From contig DAZV01000026.1 in NCBI GenBank assembly GCA_002083825.1, forward strand, positions 509,185 through 573,184: a DNA stretch of 64,000 nt, in the 5' to 3' direction. Below the pieces are notes generated by a model. It searched no databases. It was not told where the DNA came from and saw nothing but the letters and a program-made list of their open reading frames with translations. Numbering within the stretch: position 1 is the stretch's first letter; each line of letters starts with the position of its first letter. This stretch comes from Candidatus Sericytochromatia bacterium S15B-MN24 CBMW_12 (GTDB lineage: Bacteria; Cyanobacteriota; Sericytochromatia; S15B-MN24; UBA4093). Of the stretch, positions 8,724-17,134 are shown one piece after another. The translations under genes were made by a program, and so were the position numbers.

Positions 8724-10249
8724 CCCCCCCTTTCCTTCACGGCTGGCGACGGGGGCTTCGCCTCCTCAGGACGCAAGGGCTAGCCTGCATCCGTCGGCCG
8801 ACCTGGACGCTCTCCTTGATGGGGGTGCTCTCCTTCAGCCTCCTGATGCATCCATGGCGCAATGCCGCTCGCGCCTGGGTCTTGCTCAAGACGTCCGGCC
8901 GACGCGCCATCCTGACCGCCACCGGCGAGATCGCGGCGCTGGCGTTGACCGCACCGCTCGTATTCCCCTTCCTGGCCTTGATTCGCCTTCGACTCCAGCA
9001 AGCCGACGACGCCTTCGAGACCGCGCGCTCCCAAGCCATTCAGCGAAACGGATGGGATGCGCCGCCTGGCCGCAGCGCCATCGGGACGGCCGTGAATCGA
9101 GCGGTCTGGGGAACGGCCAAGGGTTCGGTCTCTCCTGCCACGGCCCTGACCTCGGGCTCGCTACTCGAGCTCTGGCAGAACCCCACCAGCGGCGTGGACC
9201 TCGCCATTCATCATGCCTGCGAGCTCATCCGTCGGGAGGCCCTGCACGAGGTCCGCCTTCAGGCCTACCTCTTCGACCCCGCGAGCGCCCCGGGTCGGGA
9301 CCTCATCGCGACCCTCGTCATGAAGCAGCGGGAGCATCCCGCCTTTCGCGTCATGGCCGTGATCGACCGCCCCGGGATGGAGAAGGCCTTCGCCGAGGCC
9401 GGCATCCGCGCGCAGGTGGCGATCGCGCGGCCGTGGTGGAGCCGCCGAGGCCACCATCCCAAGAACTTCCTCATCGACGGCCGTCTCGGCATCCTGGGGG
9501 GGGACAACATCGACAGCCCACGGGAAAAGGACCTGATGGTGGTGGTCGCGGGTCCGGTCGTTCGCTCGATGCTGCTGGATTTCGCCGACGCCTGGGATCA
9601 TGCCGCCCGCCCGCTCAGTCGGGAGCCCTTGCCGGAGCCCCCCGAGGTGGGGGATGGACCGGATGACGTGCCCATGGTCTTGCTGACCAAGCGCGGCTCG
9701 GCCCGTTTCTGGGGCGAGGACTATCAGGACAACGATTCCAATCAGGCCTTCGTGGCGGCCCTGCGCGCGGCGCGAACGGAAATCCTGATCCAGACCCCCG
9801 CCCTGAACGCGGACCTGATACTGCGAGCGCTCGTCGAGGCGGCCTCCCGGGGCGTTTCCATCCGCATCTGCATCCCCCTCCTGCAGCACAACCGGCTGGC
9901 CACGAAGCTGGATGCCGCCGACAACGGCTCCTTCGTTGCTTTCTGGACCCAGCTGCCGCCGAAGATCCGGCGGAACATTCAGCTGAGGGATTTCTCGAGC
10001 AATGGTCGAACGCGCGAGGAGAACCATACCAAGTTCCTCTGCGTCGACCGGCAGTGGATCTACGTGGGCTCTCAGAACTTCGACAACCAGTCCTTCGCGT
10101 TCTCGCGGGAACTCGGCCTCGGTATCGATGATCCGGCGCTCGCCGAGGCCTTCGCCGAGGCGGTCTTCGAGCGGGACTGGCTCACCAGCCTCCCCATCAC
10201 GCCCCGCTGGGCCGAGCGCTGGATTCCGTTCCCGCTCTGGTACCACTAG
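8720..10249 (+). CDS. Phospholipase D / cardiolipin synthase-type protein
   Basis: Two HKD motifs define the family: H-x-K-x4-D at HHPKNFLIDG around residue 250 followed by GGDNID, and HTKFLCVD around residue 436 followed by VGSQNFDNQSF. The N-terminus has one or two hydrophobic segments that could anchor it in the membrane. Family members transfer phosphatidyl groups, as in cardiolipin synthesis, or hydrolyse phospholipids. The first motif is followed by an unusually Pro/Glu-rich linker. The TTG start overlaps the preceding stop; an internal ATG at 8818 is an alternative. The exact substrate is unknown. Confidence 0.75.
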   Translation: MTPPFLHGWRRGLRLLRTQGLACIRRPTWTLSLMGVLSFSLLMHPWRNAARAWVLLKTSGRRAILTATGEIAALALTAPLVFPFLALIRLRLQQADDAFETARSQAIQRNGWDAPPGRSAIGTAVNRAVWGTAKGSVSPATALTSGSLLELWQNPTSGVDLAIHHACELIRREALHEVRLQAYLFDPASAPGRDLIATLVMKQREHPAFRVMAVIDRPGMEKAFAEAGIRAQVAIARPWWSRRGHHPKNFLIDGRLGILGGDNIDSPREKDLMVVVAGPVVRSMLLDFADAWDHAARPLSREPLPEPPEVGDGPDDVPMVLLTKRGSARFWGEDYQDNDSNQAFVAALRAARTEILIQTPALNADLILRALVEAASRGVSIRICIPLLQHNRLATKLDAADNGSFVAFWTQLPPKIRRNIQLRDFSSNGRTREENHTKFLCVDRQWIYVGSQNFDNQSFAFSRELGLGIDDPALAEAFAEAVFERDWLTSLPITPRWAERWIPFPLWYH

Positions 10250-10282
10250 CACGCCGTGCCTCCGGCAAGGAAGATGCTGCGC

Positions 10283-10948
10283 TCAGAGCACCAGTCCGCG
10301 GCGCTTGGCGTAGGTCACCAGGGCCGCTCGGCCCTTGATGCCGAGCTTGTCCATGATGCGGGCGCGGTGGGTTTCGACCGTTCGAACGCTGAGCGTCAGC
10401 TTGTCGGCGACTTGCTGGTTGGTCAGGCCCATGGCGAGGAACTGGAGCACTTCGCGCTCGCGCTCGGTGAGGTCCTCGTAGGACTCGGATTCTTCGCCGG
10501 AGTCGACCCGGTTGAGGTAGTCCTGGACCACTTGCTTGGCGAGATCCGGCCGCAGGAAGGTTTCGCCCCGGGTCACCTGGTAAATGGCCTCGACCAGCTC
10601 GTTGTCGGCTGATTTCTTCAGGACGTAACCCGCGCCGCCTGCCTGGACGGTACGGAACAAGAGTTCCTCGTTTTCGTGCATGGTGAGGAAGAGGACCTTG
10701 GTCCTGGGGAGGCGCCGTTTCAGCTCGCTGGTGGCTTCGATGCCGTTCATCTCGGGCATGGTGATGTCCATGATCACCACGTCGGGTTTGAGTTCTTCGG
10801 CCTTGGCGAGGGCCTCGCGGCCATTGGTCGCTTCGCCCACGACCTCGAGGTTGGGAATGGAGGAAAGCAAGAGGCGAAGGCCCGTGCGAAGGATGGCGTG
10901 GTCATCCGCCAGCAGGATCCTGACGGGTTGCGTGAATTCGATGGTCAT
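10283..10948 (-). CDS. NarL/FixJ-family response regulator
   Basis: A protein of about 221 residues. The N-terminal receiver domain carries the acidic pocket (LLADDH), the phospho-acceptor Asp in VVIMDITMPEMNG and a conserved Lys in YVLKKSA. The C-terminal LuxR-type helix-turn-helix is LTEREREVLQFLAMGLTNQQVADKL followed by VETHRARIMDKL. It is the partner of the histidine kinase gene that ends 47 bases upstream. Regulators of this type often control nitrate/nitrite or redox genes, which would fit the window, but its targets are not known. ATG 10948 is chosen at the domain boundary; its ribosome-binding site is distant. Confidence 0.88.
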   Translation of the reverse strand: MTIEFTQPVRILLADDHAILRTGLRLLLSSIPNLEVVGEATNGREALAKAEELKPDVVIMDITMPEMNGIEATSELKRRLPRTKVLFLTMHENEELLFRTVQAGGAGYVLKKSADNELVEAIYQVTRGETFLRPDLAKQVVQDYLNRVDSGEESESYEDLTEREREVLQFLAMGLTNQQVADKLTLSVRTVETHRARIMDKLGIKGRAALVTYAKRRGLVL

Positions 10949-10995
10949 CAGGTAATAGCTTTCCTCTCGGTCGAGCGGGTCGAAGGGGGGGGGGC

Positions 10996-11697
10996 TTAAC
11001 GAAGTGGCAGGCTGAGGTGAACGCTGAACCCGCGGGAAGGAGCCGTTTCGATGCGGCAGGTCCCGCCCAGGAAGGCGGCGCGCTCCTGCATTCCCCAAAT
11101 GCCCAGGGGAGCGCCGTGAGGGCCTTCCGTCAGGATCCGGGGATCCCGGCCGATCCCGTTGTCCTCCATTCTAATGGTCAATACCCCGCCCGAAAAGGTC
11201 ATGGCGACCGTGACCTGGGTGGCGCGCGAGTACTTTCCGGCGTTGATGAGCGCTTCCTGGACGATCCGGAAGACCGTGATCTCGCTCATGGGGTCCAGGC
11301 GAACCTCGTCTCCCTCGACCGTGAAGAAGACTTCGATTTGCTGGCGCGAACCGAAATCTCGCACGTAGGAGCGGAGCGTCGAGACCAGGCCGAGATCCTC
11401 CAGGAGGGAGGGGCGGAGGTTGACGGAGAGCTGACGCAGGGTTTCGAGGGTTTCCCAGACCTGGCTTTTCAGCTCAGGCAGGAAGCGTTGAACCTCGTCG
11501 AGGCTCGCCACGCCGTCCAGCATCTTGATGCCGAAGAGGAGCGAGGTGAGCATCTGGCCTGCGCCCTCGTGAAGGTCGCGGGCCACTTGCCGGCGCTCGT
11601 CCTCCTGCAGGACCATGAAGCGGCGAAGCAACTGCTGGTGCCGCTCGTCGACGCCGGCGGTCGGGTGGCTCTCTTTCGGCTCAGCTGGCTGCTGCAT
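10996..11697 (-). CDS. Soluble sensor histidine kinase (HisKA_3, NarX-like core)
   Basis: A protein of 233 residues without a membrane segment or recognisable sensor domain. The dimerisation/phosphoacceptor motif is ERRQVARDLHEGAGQ, and the ATPase domain shows LINAGKYSRA (N box), MEDNGIGRD (D/G1 box) and GIWGMQERA. It phosphorylates the NarL-type regulator downstream. With no input domain, the signal must come from the short N-terminus or a partner protein. It lies between a universal-stress gene and the regulator, all on one strand, giving a probable three-gene unit. Confidence 0.85.
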   Translation of the reverse strand: MQQPAEPKESHPTAGVDERHQQLLRRFMVLQEDERRQVARDLHEGAGQMLTSLLFGIKMLDGVASLDEVQRFLPELKSQVWETLETLRQLSVNLRPSLLEDLGLVSTLRSYVRDFGSRQQIEVFFTVEGDEVRLDPMSEITVFRIVQEALINAGKYSRATQVTVAMTFSGGVLTIRMEDNGIGRDPRILTEGPHGAPLGIWGMQERAAFLGGTCRIETAPSRGFSVHLSLPLR

Positions 11698-11708
11698 CTC
11701 CTAGTCAC

Positions 11709-12188
11709 TCAGCCTTGCGCCGCCTTGGCGAGGGTCTCGGCCTGGCGCTTCAAGGCCACGGGCTTCTTGGCGACGAGAACGGAGCAGTGCGCATGGCTGG
11801 CCAGCTGGTTCGAAACCGAACCGAGCAGGAAGCGGGTCAGTCCGGTCCGGCCATGCGAGCCCACCACGATGAGGTCGACGGCCTCGTGTTCGGCCACATC
11901 CAGGATGGTTTCAGAGATGGAGCCAAGTCGGTGAAGCGTTCGGGGAGTGATCCCCTTTGCTTTCACGAGGGCCGCGGCCTCCTCCAGGATCTCCAGGGCC
12001 TGTTCCTTGGTGGGGACTTCCCAGCCGGACTCCGGCATGTAAGCGACCGCCGCGTAGGACCCCATGTTGATGACGCTGGAGACCGTCAACAGGAGGACTT
12101 CGGATTTCGTGGCCAAAGCGATATCAGCAGCTTGCTCGACGGCGAGCCGCGAGAACTCCGAGCCATCGACCGCAACGAGAATCTTCAT
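11709..12188 (-). CDS. Universal stress protein (UspA family)
   Basis: A protein of 159 residues with the UspA fold. It begins MKILVAVDGSEFS and carries the ATP-binding signature VGSHGRTGLTRFLLGSVSNQL ending in HCSVLV. ATG 12188 follows a near-perfect AAGGAGGTG. A strong copy of the recurrent promoter-proximal motif lies 48-68 bases upstream, the same element found before nirS and nirE. That suggests induction under the same denitrifying or NO-stress conditions. Family members support survival under starvation or anaerobiosis; the ligand here is probably ATP. Confidence 0.9.
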   Translation of the reverse strand: MKILVAVDGSEFSRLAVEQAADIALATKSEVLLLTVSSVINMGSYAAVAYMPESGWEVPTKEQALEILEEAAALVKAKGITPRTLHRLGSISETILDVAEHEAVDLIVVGSHGRTGLTRFLLGSVSNQLASHAHCSVLVAKKPVALKRQAETLAKAAQG

Positions 12189-12235
12189 ACGACACCTCCT
12201 TTTCACGTTCTCATGCTCCCAAATTCACCGAGGAA

Positions 12236-12256
12236 CGTCATCCGCATTTCCTACGC
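12236..12256 (-). promoter_or_regulatory. Copy of recurrent regulatory motif upstream of the usp gene
   Basis: Reading toward the gene it begins GCGTAGGAAATGCGGATGAC. It is identical to the nirS and nirE copies in the outer GCGTA and in CGGATGAC at the same spacing; only the central bases differ. Confidence 0.55.
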
Positions 12257-12469
12257 TATCCCCCCCGCATCGCCCTACATATAGTCTGACTGGATAGTGC
12301 CGCCCTTGGTGGAGAAGAATTTCGGGCAAGGCTGCAAGCTCACGGCCTCGCCATGAGATAATACGCTTCGATGACCTTCGGGACACTGATCTTGCCTTTC
12401 CGGCAGGCCGAGCGCCTTGGCGAAGTCGCTTCCCTCACCGAACGAGACCCTGAAAGGATGGTTCCGCCG

Positions 12470-13000
12470 ATGATCGAGCTGATGGGCCCCGCCCCCACCT
12501 TCGATACCCCCCTCGCGATGATGGCGGCTTGCCATCGCCGAATCGAACGCCGACTCGATCAACTCATGCATATCGCCGACCGGCTCGAAGAGCCCGCCCT
12601 CGAACGCCATGCCGAAGCCCTCCGGGTCCTGGAGGAGGTTCGACGCCACTTCGCCACCGCCGGCGTCAACCACACCCAGGACGAGGAACGAACGCTCTTC
12701 CCCATGCTTCGCGCCATGCCGGATGCCGCCCTCCAGGACCTCCTCGACGTGCTGCTTTCGGATCACCAGGTCATCGACGCCATGCACGTCGAACTGGATC
12801 AGCTCTGCGAACGCCTCCAGAAGGGAGTCAAACCCGAGGATATCATACGCCTGCGCGCTCTGGCTTCGGATCTCAAGGTCCACTACGACCGCCACATTCG
12901 CCAGGAAGACGAGCACGTCCTCCCCAAGGCGATGGCCCTTCTGAACCCCGTTCAGATCGCCCAGCTGGGGGCCGACATGCGCCGTCGCCGAGGCGTATGA
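12470..13000 (+). CDS. Hemerythrin-domain (HHE) protein
   Basis: A four-helix hemerythrin domain with the expected di-iron ligands: His in AACHRRIERRLD, His in RRHFATAG, the H-x3-E pair in NHTQDEE, His in SDHQVID, and the closing HYDRHIRQEDEHV. Such proteins bind O2 or NO at a di-iron centre and are often part of the nitrosative-stress response. ATG 12470 is chosen as the most plausible start; in-frame ATGs at 12458 and 12371 lack good ribosome-binding sites. It is divergent from the universal-stress operon. Confidence 0.82.
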   Translation: MIELMGPAPTFDTPLAMMAACHRRIERRLDQLMHIADRLEEPALERHAEALRVLEEVRRHFATAGVNHTQDEERTLFPMLRAMPDAALQDLLDVLLSDHQVIDAMHVELDQLCERLQKGVKPEDIIRLRALASDLKVHYDRHIRQEDEHVLPKAMALLNPVQIAQLGADMRRRRGV

Positions 13001-13044
13001 CCTCCCTCTAGGTCGCATCGCTACGCGCGCTAACCCTCTCTTCC

Positions 13045-13058
13045 TTGAGCTAGATCAG
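13045..13058 (+). promoter_or_regulatory. FNR/DNR-like site
   Basis: TTGAGCTAGATCAG matches the FNR/ANR consensus TTGAT-N4-ATCAA at 8 of 10 defined bases with correct spacing. A Crp/Fnr regulator is encoded 3.2 kb away. The distance to the chemoreceptor start is about 250 bases, so the assignment is tentative. Confidence 0.35.
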
Positions 13059-13078
13059 TTACTTGGTTGCCGGAGTGA

Positions 13079-13093
13079 CTTAACGTGGTTAAG
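13079..13093 (+). promoter_or_regulatory. Perfect palindrome, possible operator
   Basis: CTTAAC-GTG-GTTAAG is an exact 6-base inverted repeat around 3 bases. It lies 219 bases before the chemoreceptor gene. The binding protein is unknown. Confidence 0.35.
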
Positions 13094-13311
13094 GAATTCG
13101 GCGGATGAACGACGCACGAGTTGCGTCTTGCAGTCTCGGCCGACCCCCGATGGGGTTCGGCTTCACCCTTCCTGCCGCCCGAGTTCCCGGCCTCCCTGCA
13201 TCGAGCCACCTTCGTGAAGCTCGACGGGGACCGGGTTCGCGAGGTCCAAAGACCGTTTTCCTGTCGAAATCGTCGTTGGTGGACCACTGGCTATCCTGAA
13301 GGGGGTAAAGC

Positions 13312-14904
13312 ATGACCATCCAGCAGAAACTCGTTTTCCATGTCGTTTCGATCGGGGCTCTGATCCTGTCGTTTCACCTATTCGTCGGCTTTCAGATGAG
13401 CCTGTCGACCGCCCTCTTTTTCGTGGGCCTGCTGGTGATCGATCTGGCCGGTGACTTCTGGACCCTGCTGACGATTCGCCGGGACGTCCATGTCGTGATG
13501 GACAATCTCACGGCGGTTAGCGAGGGAGACCTCAGCCGCGACGTGCCCACCTCGGATCGTAAGGATGAGACCTCCGCCATGCTGCGGACCGTCGGGCGGA
13601 TGACCCGTAGCCTCCGGAGCCTCATCGCCGAGGTGCATGGGGCCGCCGACGAGATGGAGGCCGGAGTGATCCAGATCTCGTCCGGCGCCGAGCAGACCGC
13701 GAGAGCTTCGGATCGGCAACTCGGATCCATCGAACAGGCTACCGGCAGCGTGGGTGTCATGGCCGAGCGCAGCCGCACGGTGGGGCAAAATGCCCAGGCG
13801 CTTTCCGAAAACGCGGAGATCGCTTCGCGTTCGGTGACGGACATGGTTTCCGCGATTCGCGAGGTTGCGGGCCATACCGACTCGCTGGCCGCCGCCGTGG
13901 GCCAGACCTCGGCCTCGATCGAGCAGATGGCCGCCAGCATCCAGCAGGTGGCCTCTCACGTCGACCGGGCCAATCATGTTTCGGAGCGTTCGGCCGAGGC
14001 CGCTCAGGATGGCCGCCTGGCGGTCGAGCAGAGCATTGCAGGCATGGCGCGGATTAAGGAAGCCATGGCGGCCATCGTCAAGGCCATCGAGGGCCTGGGG
14101 CAGCGCTCGGAGGAGATAGGCGCGATCATCGCCGTGATCGACGACATCGCGGACCAAACCAATCTTCTGGCGCTCAACGCCGCGATCGAGGCGGCTCGGG
14201 CGGGTGAATACGGGCGGGGCTTCGCGGTGGTCGCCGACGAGGTGCGCAAGCTAGCCGAGCGCTCGTCGACCGCGACGGGCGAGATTGCGACGCTCATTCA
14301 AGGGATTCAACGGGAGACCTCTCAGGCGGTTCGAAGCACTCAGGACGGCAGCAACGCCATTCAGGACGGTACACGCCTCGCCACCAAGGCGGGCGACGTG
14401 CTCGGCGTGATCGTCGATTCGGTCGGCCAGGTCACCGATCTGATGACCCAGATCTCCCAAGCCTCCCAAGAACAGGCCCGAGCTGCCGCGCAGATCACCT
14501 CTGCCGTCGGCTCCATGAACCAGCTCACCCAGCAGGTTTCGGATGCGACTCGGACCCAGGCGCAGCGTTCCGAGCAGGTTCTGGTGGAAGTCGGCATGAT
14601 GACCCAGCGGATTCCGGAGGTCTCGCGATCCAGTCAGGATCAGGAGGCGGGTGGCCTGGACGTCATGAGGGCCGTCGACGCCATTCGGCAGTCGGCCGCG
14701 GAGAGCGCGCAGGCGACCGACGACATCGCGCGTTCGGCGCGGGACCTTCGGCAGCGCGCCCAGCATGTGCAGGTGGCGATCGCGGCTTTCAAGGAGGTTT
14801 CCGAGGATGCGCCGCGGGCCGCGGGCCGGTCCGCTCGATTCTCGGGGCCTCAAGGTGGGGTGGCGTCCTTGCCGCCTGCCCGCGAGCATGTCGGAATGCC
14901 ATAG
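13312..14904 (+). CDS. Methyl-accepting chemotaxis protein
   Basis: A protein of 530 residues. Two N-terminal membrane helices (about residues 10-50) are separated by only a few residues, so there is no periplasmic sensor domain. A HAMP-like segment follows ([13 protein letters not shown]), then a long coiled-coil signalling domain. Its hairpin tip carries the conserved [43 protein letters not shown]. It would relay a signal sensed in or near the membrane, for example redox or proton-motive force, to CheA/CheW; no other che genes are present. A good ribosome-binding site precedes the ATG. Confidence 0.92.
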   Translation: MTIQQKLVFHVVSIGALILSFHLFVGFQMSLSTALFFVGLLVIDLAGDFWTLLTIRRDVHVVMDNLTAVSEGDLSRDVPTSDRKDETSAMLRTVGRMTRSLRSLIAEVHGAADEMEAGVIQISSGAEQTARASDRQLGSIEQATGSVGVMAERSRTVGQNAQALSENAEIASRSVTDMVSAIREVAGHTDSLAAAVGQTSASIEQMAASIQQVASHVDRANHVSERSAEAAQDGRLAVEQSIAGMARIKEAMAAIVKAIEGLGQRSEEIGAIIAVIDDIADQTNLLALNAAIEAARAGEYGRGFAVVADEVRKLAERSSTATGEIATLIQGIQRETSQAVRSTQDGSNAIQDGTRLATKAGDVLGVIVDSVGQVTDLMTQISQASQEQARAAAQITSAVGSMNQLTQQVSDATRTQAQRSEQVLVEVGMMTQRIPEVSRSSQDQEAGGLDVMRAVDAIRQSAAESAQATDDIARSARDLRQRAQHVQVAIAAFKEVSEDAPRAAGRSARFSGPQGGVASLPPAREHVGMP

Positions 14905-14964
14905 TCCGGGCAGTATGGCCCTCGTACGCTGATTCAACACTCTCAGAGGGAAGGAAGCGCTGCT

Positions 14965-16206
14965 TTGAACGAAACTAAACCCTGGATTCCCCCATTTGCC
15001 CTCATCTCGGCCCTGCTCGCCCACGGCTTATCCTGGTTGCTACTGGCTTTCACGCCTTGGCCCAGCGTGCTGGGGTTGTCTTTTCCGGCTTTGGCGTGGA
15101 TTCATCTGGTCGCTTTGGGGTGGCTCACGATGACGGCGCTGGCGGTCATGGTGCACGTGATTCCTGGCTTTCTGGATACGGACTGGGCGCTCGAACCCGT
15201 TGCACGCTGGTCTCTGCTTCCTTTCGGTTTGGGGACTCTGGTGCTGGTCTCGGGCTTTTTGGGCATCGGCGCTTGGGCCTTCCAGGCGGGAGCGGGGCTG
15301 CTGATCGGGGGGATCGTGGGCTTCATGACGCCGGCGTTCATCACCATGGCGCGCTACCAGGTTCCCAAGGGCACCAAGGTGCCCTACCGCTTCGCCTTCA
15401 GCCTGGTCCTGTCGGCTTTGTTGCTCGCGGCCACCCTGGGAGGCCTCATGGCCTGGGCGCTGGCCGGCGCGCCCTGGTCGCATCTGCTGGCGACGCTTCT
15501 TCCCCTTCATGCGTTGCTCGCGGGGGGAGGCTGGCTCAGCCTGCTGATCCTGGGCGTCTCGGCCCGGACCATCTTTCCGGTCACCGGCCGCAAGCGCTTC
15601 TTGCTACCGTTTCATGTGGCCATCTCGTCAGGCTTCCTTGGCGGCTTGATCCTGCTCTTGCTGGGGCTCCTGCCGGGCTTGGCACATACGGCCTGGCGCT
15701 GGCTCGGATTGCTTTTGGCCGGTGGCGCGGCCTTGCTTTACCTGATCGATATCGCCAAGGTGCTCTGGAAGGCCCCAAATCCCAATCGTCCCCCTCAGGC
15801 GTTCATCGGGGCCTCGCTCGTCTATTTCGTGGCGACCATGGTTCTGGGGGCGGGGGTGAACGCGGGATTGTCCGCTTGGCAGGCGCCGCTGGCATTCGTG
15901 GCGCTGGTCGGGTGGATGGGGCAATCGATAAACGGCTACTCGTTGCACATCGGCATAAGGCTGATGCTGACGATGGTACGTGGGGACGAGGACGAGACCG
16001 CGCCGGGGGAGGTCGTGAACCCGCGTTGGTCCTGGACGTCGTTCGTCCTCTTCCAGTCCGCCATCCTCTGGGGAACCGGAGTCCTGCTGGCGGGTCGCGG
16101 CGAGTGGTTGCCCCTTTCCGGCATCCTGGGCTTGCTCGGATGGTTCTGGCTCATGGGGAGTGTCGGCCTCGCCTACCGCAAGGCTCGATTGCTCGGCCCG
16201 AGTTGA
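14965..16206 (+). CDS. Polytopic membrane protein with COX1/NO-reductase-like His helices
   Basis: A protein of 413 residues with about 12 hydrophobic segments. Two helices carry a spaced His pattern that resembles heme-ligand helices of heme-copper oxidases: H-x4-G at IHLVALGW...HVIP and LHALLAGGGW...TIFP. The same module occurs more completely in the proteins at 24521 and 26146. It is not a catalytic oxidase subunit because the remaining ligand set is absent. Proteins of this type are often labelled NnrS-like or COX1-like and linked to NO metabolism; the function is unknown. The TTG start follows AAGGAAG. A Crp/Fnr gene converges on it. Confidence 0.65.
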   Translation: MNETKPWIPPFALISALLAHGLSWLLLAFTPWPSVLGLSFPALAWIHLVALGWLTMTALAVMVHVIPGFLDTDWALEPVARWSLLPFGLGTLVLVSGFLGIGAWAFQAGAGLLIGGIVGFMTPAFITMARYQVPKGTKVPYRFAFSLVLSALLLAATLGGLMAWALAGAPWSHLLATLLPLHALLAGGGWLSLLILGVSARTIFPVTGRKRFLLPFHVAISSGFLGGLILLLLGLLPGLAHTAWRWLGLLLAGGAALLYLIDIAKVLWKAPNPNRPPQAFIGASLVYFVATMVLGAGVNAGLSAWQAPLAFVALVGWMGQSINGYSLHIGIRLMLTMVRGDEDETAPGEVVNPRWSWTSFVLFQSAILWGTGVLLAGRGEWLPLSGILGLLGWFWLMGSVGLAYRKARLLGPS

Positions 16207-16230
16207 ACCATCGGGTGCCTTTCGGCTTTT

Positions 16231-16929
16231 CTAGTCGCCGAGAACCTGGCGGTCGAGGGCGTCGCGATCGACGACCGTGATCGTTCCTCCGCGCTCGTAG
16301 CGTAACATGGCCGGCGCATGGCACCACTCTCGGATCAGTCGGACGCACTCTTCGTAGGTGATTCCGACCATTCGGGAGAGGGTTCCGTGGGGGAGCTTGG
16401 TCTTGAGCGTGAGGCCATCCGCGGTGGGGATTCCGCCCTCGCGATCCAGGATCCGCATGATCAGGCATGCCAGGCGGGTCTTCGCACGTTCGGAAACCAC
16501 CGCATGGAGCGCATCTTGCGTCTCGCGCAGCCGCTGGGAGAACGTGATCAACAGCTTGAGGGCCATGCCGGGGTTTTCGGCCATGTGGGCATGGATGTCT
16601 TCGAGACGAATTTCGAGGATTTCGCTCTTTTCGCCGGCCACGACCGTACCGGGAGCGACCTTTCGGTCGAACAGGGCTGCCATGCCGAAGACATCGCCGG
16701 GCCGGATGAGCCGAACAACGGTTTCCTTGCCGTTGGCGGCGGACTTCCGGATTTCCAGGCCGCCGCTGATGAGCAGCCTCAGAGCGGGTTCGAGCGGAGC
16801 CCCTTCGTGAAAGAGCACCTCGGCGGCGTGGATCGACCGAAAGCGGGCGTTCTCGGTCAAAGGCCGCAGTTCAGCCTCGCTGAGTCCTTTGAAGAAATCG
16901 AGCTTCGTGAGATCGATCGACGTGGGCAT
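16231..16929 (-). CDS. Crp/Fnr-family transcription regulator
   Basis: A protein of 232 residues. It has an N-terminal cyclic-nucleotide-binding-type beta barrel (LFHEGAPLEP...RLIRPGDVFGMAALF), a dimerisation helix, and a C-terminal winged helix with recognition region LSRMVGITYEECVRLIREW. There is no N-terminal cysteine cluster, so it is not an O2-sensing [4Fe-4S] FNR. It is more like DNR/NnrR or CooA types that bind heme or another ligand, which would suit control of denitrification. ATG 16929 follows AAGGAGA. It is the only Crp/Fnr protein in the window and the leading candidate to bind the recurrent motif. Confidence 0.85.
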   Translation of the reverse strand: MPTSIDLTKLDFFKGLSEAELRPLTENARFRSIHAAEVLFHEGAPLEPALRLLISGGLEIRKSAANGKETVVRLIRPGDVFGMAALFDRKVAPGTVVAGEKSEILEIRLEDIHAHMAENPGMALKLLITFSQRLRETQDALHAVVSERAKTRLACLIMRILDREGGIPTADGLTLKTKLPHGTLSRMVGITYEECVRLIREWCHAPAMLRYERGGTITVVDRDALDRQVLGD

Positions 16930-16982
16930 GGGAATCTCCTTCTGATTATTAACCATGTTACCTAATTGGCGGTCAAGGGGAT

Positions 16983-17003
16983 CCGTAGTTTACCCCGATC
17001 CCG
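16983..17003 (+). promoter_or_regulatory. Copy of recurrent motif between the Crp/Fnr and NuoF-like genes
   Basis: The copy begins CCGTAGTTTACCCCGATCCC, nearly identical to the one before the cytochrome c gene at 31844. It lies in a divergent intergenic region and points toward the NuoF-like gene. A TTGACA at 17024-17029 just downstream may be a -35 element, with a weak TACCTA 17 bases later. Confidence 0.5.
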
Positions 17004-17134
17004 CAGATTCACTCAACTTGGGCTTGACAAGCCGGAGCGAATCGCTTACCTATAAAGCAGACAAATCAGAGTAAGTTTGTCAGGTTTTCCGAGATTTTAC
17101 CAGCCTTCGTCTTTCGGCTTCCGTGAGGATCATC

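Larger units (their letters stand above)
13001..13311 (+). other. 311-base intergenic region upstream of the chemoreceptor
   Basis: No convincing gene; the short open frames lack ribosome-binding sites. It holds an FNR-like half-symmetric site at 13045, a perfect 6-3-6 palindrome at 13079, and a ribosome-binding site (AAGGGGG) just before the chemoreceptor ATG. Confidence 0.5.
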
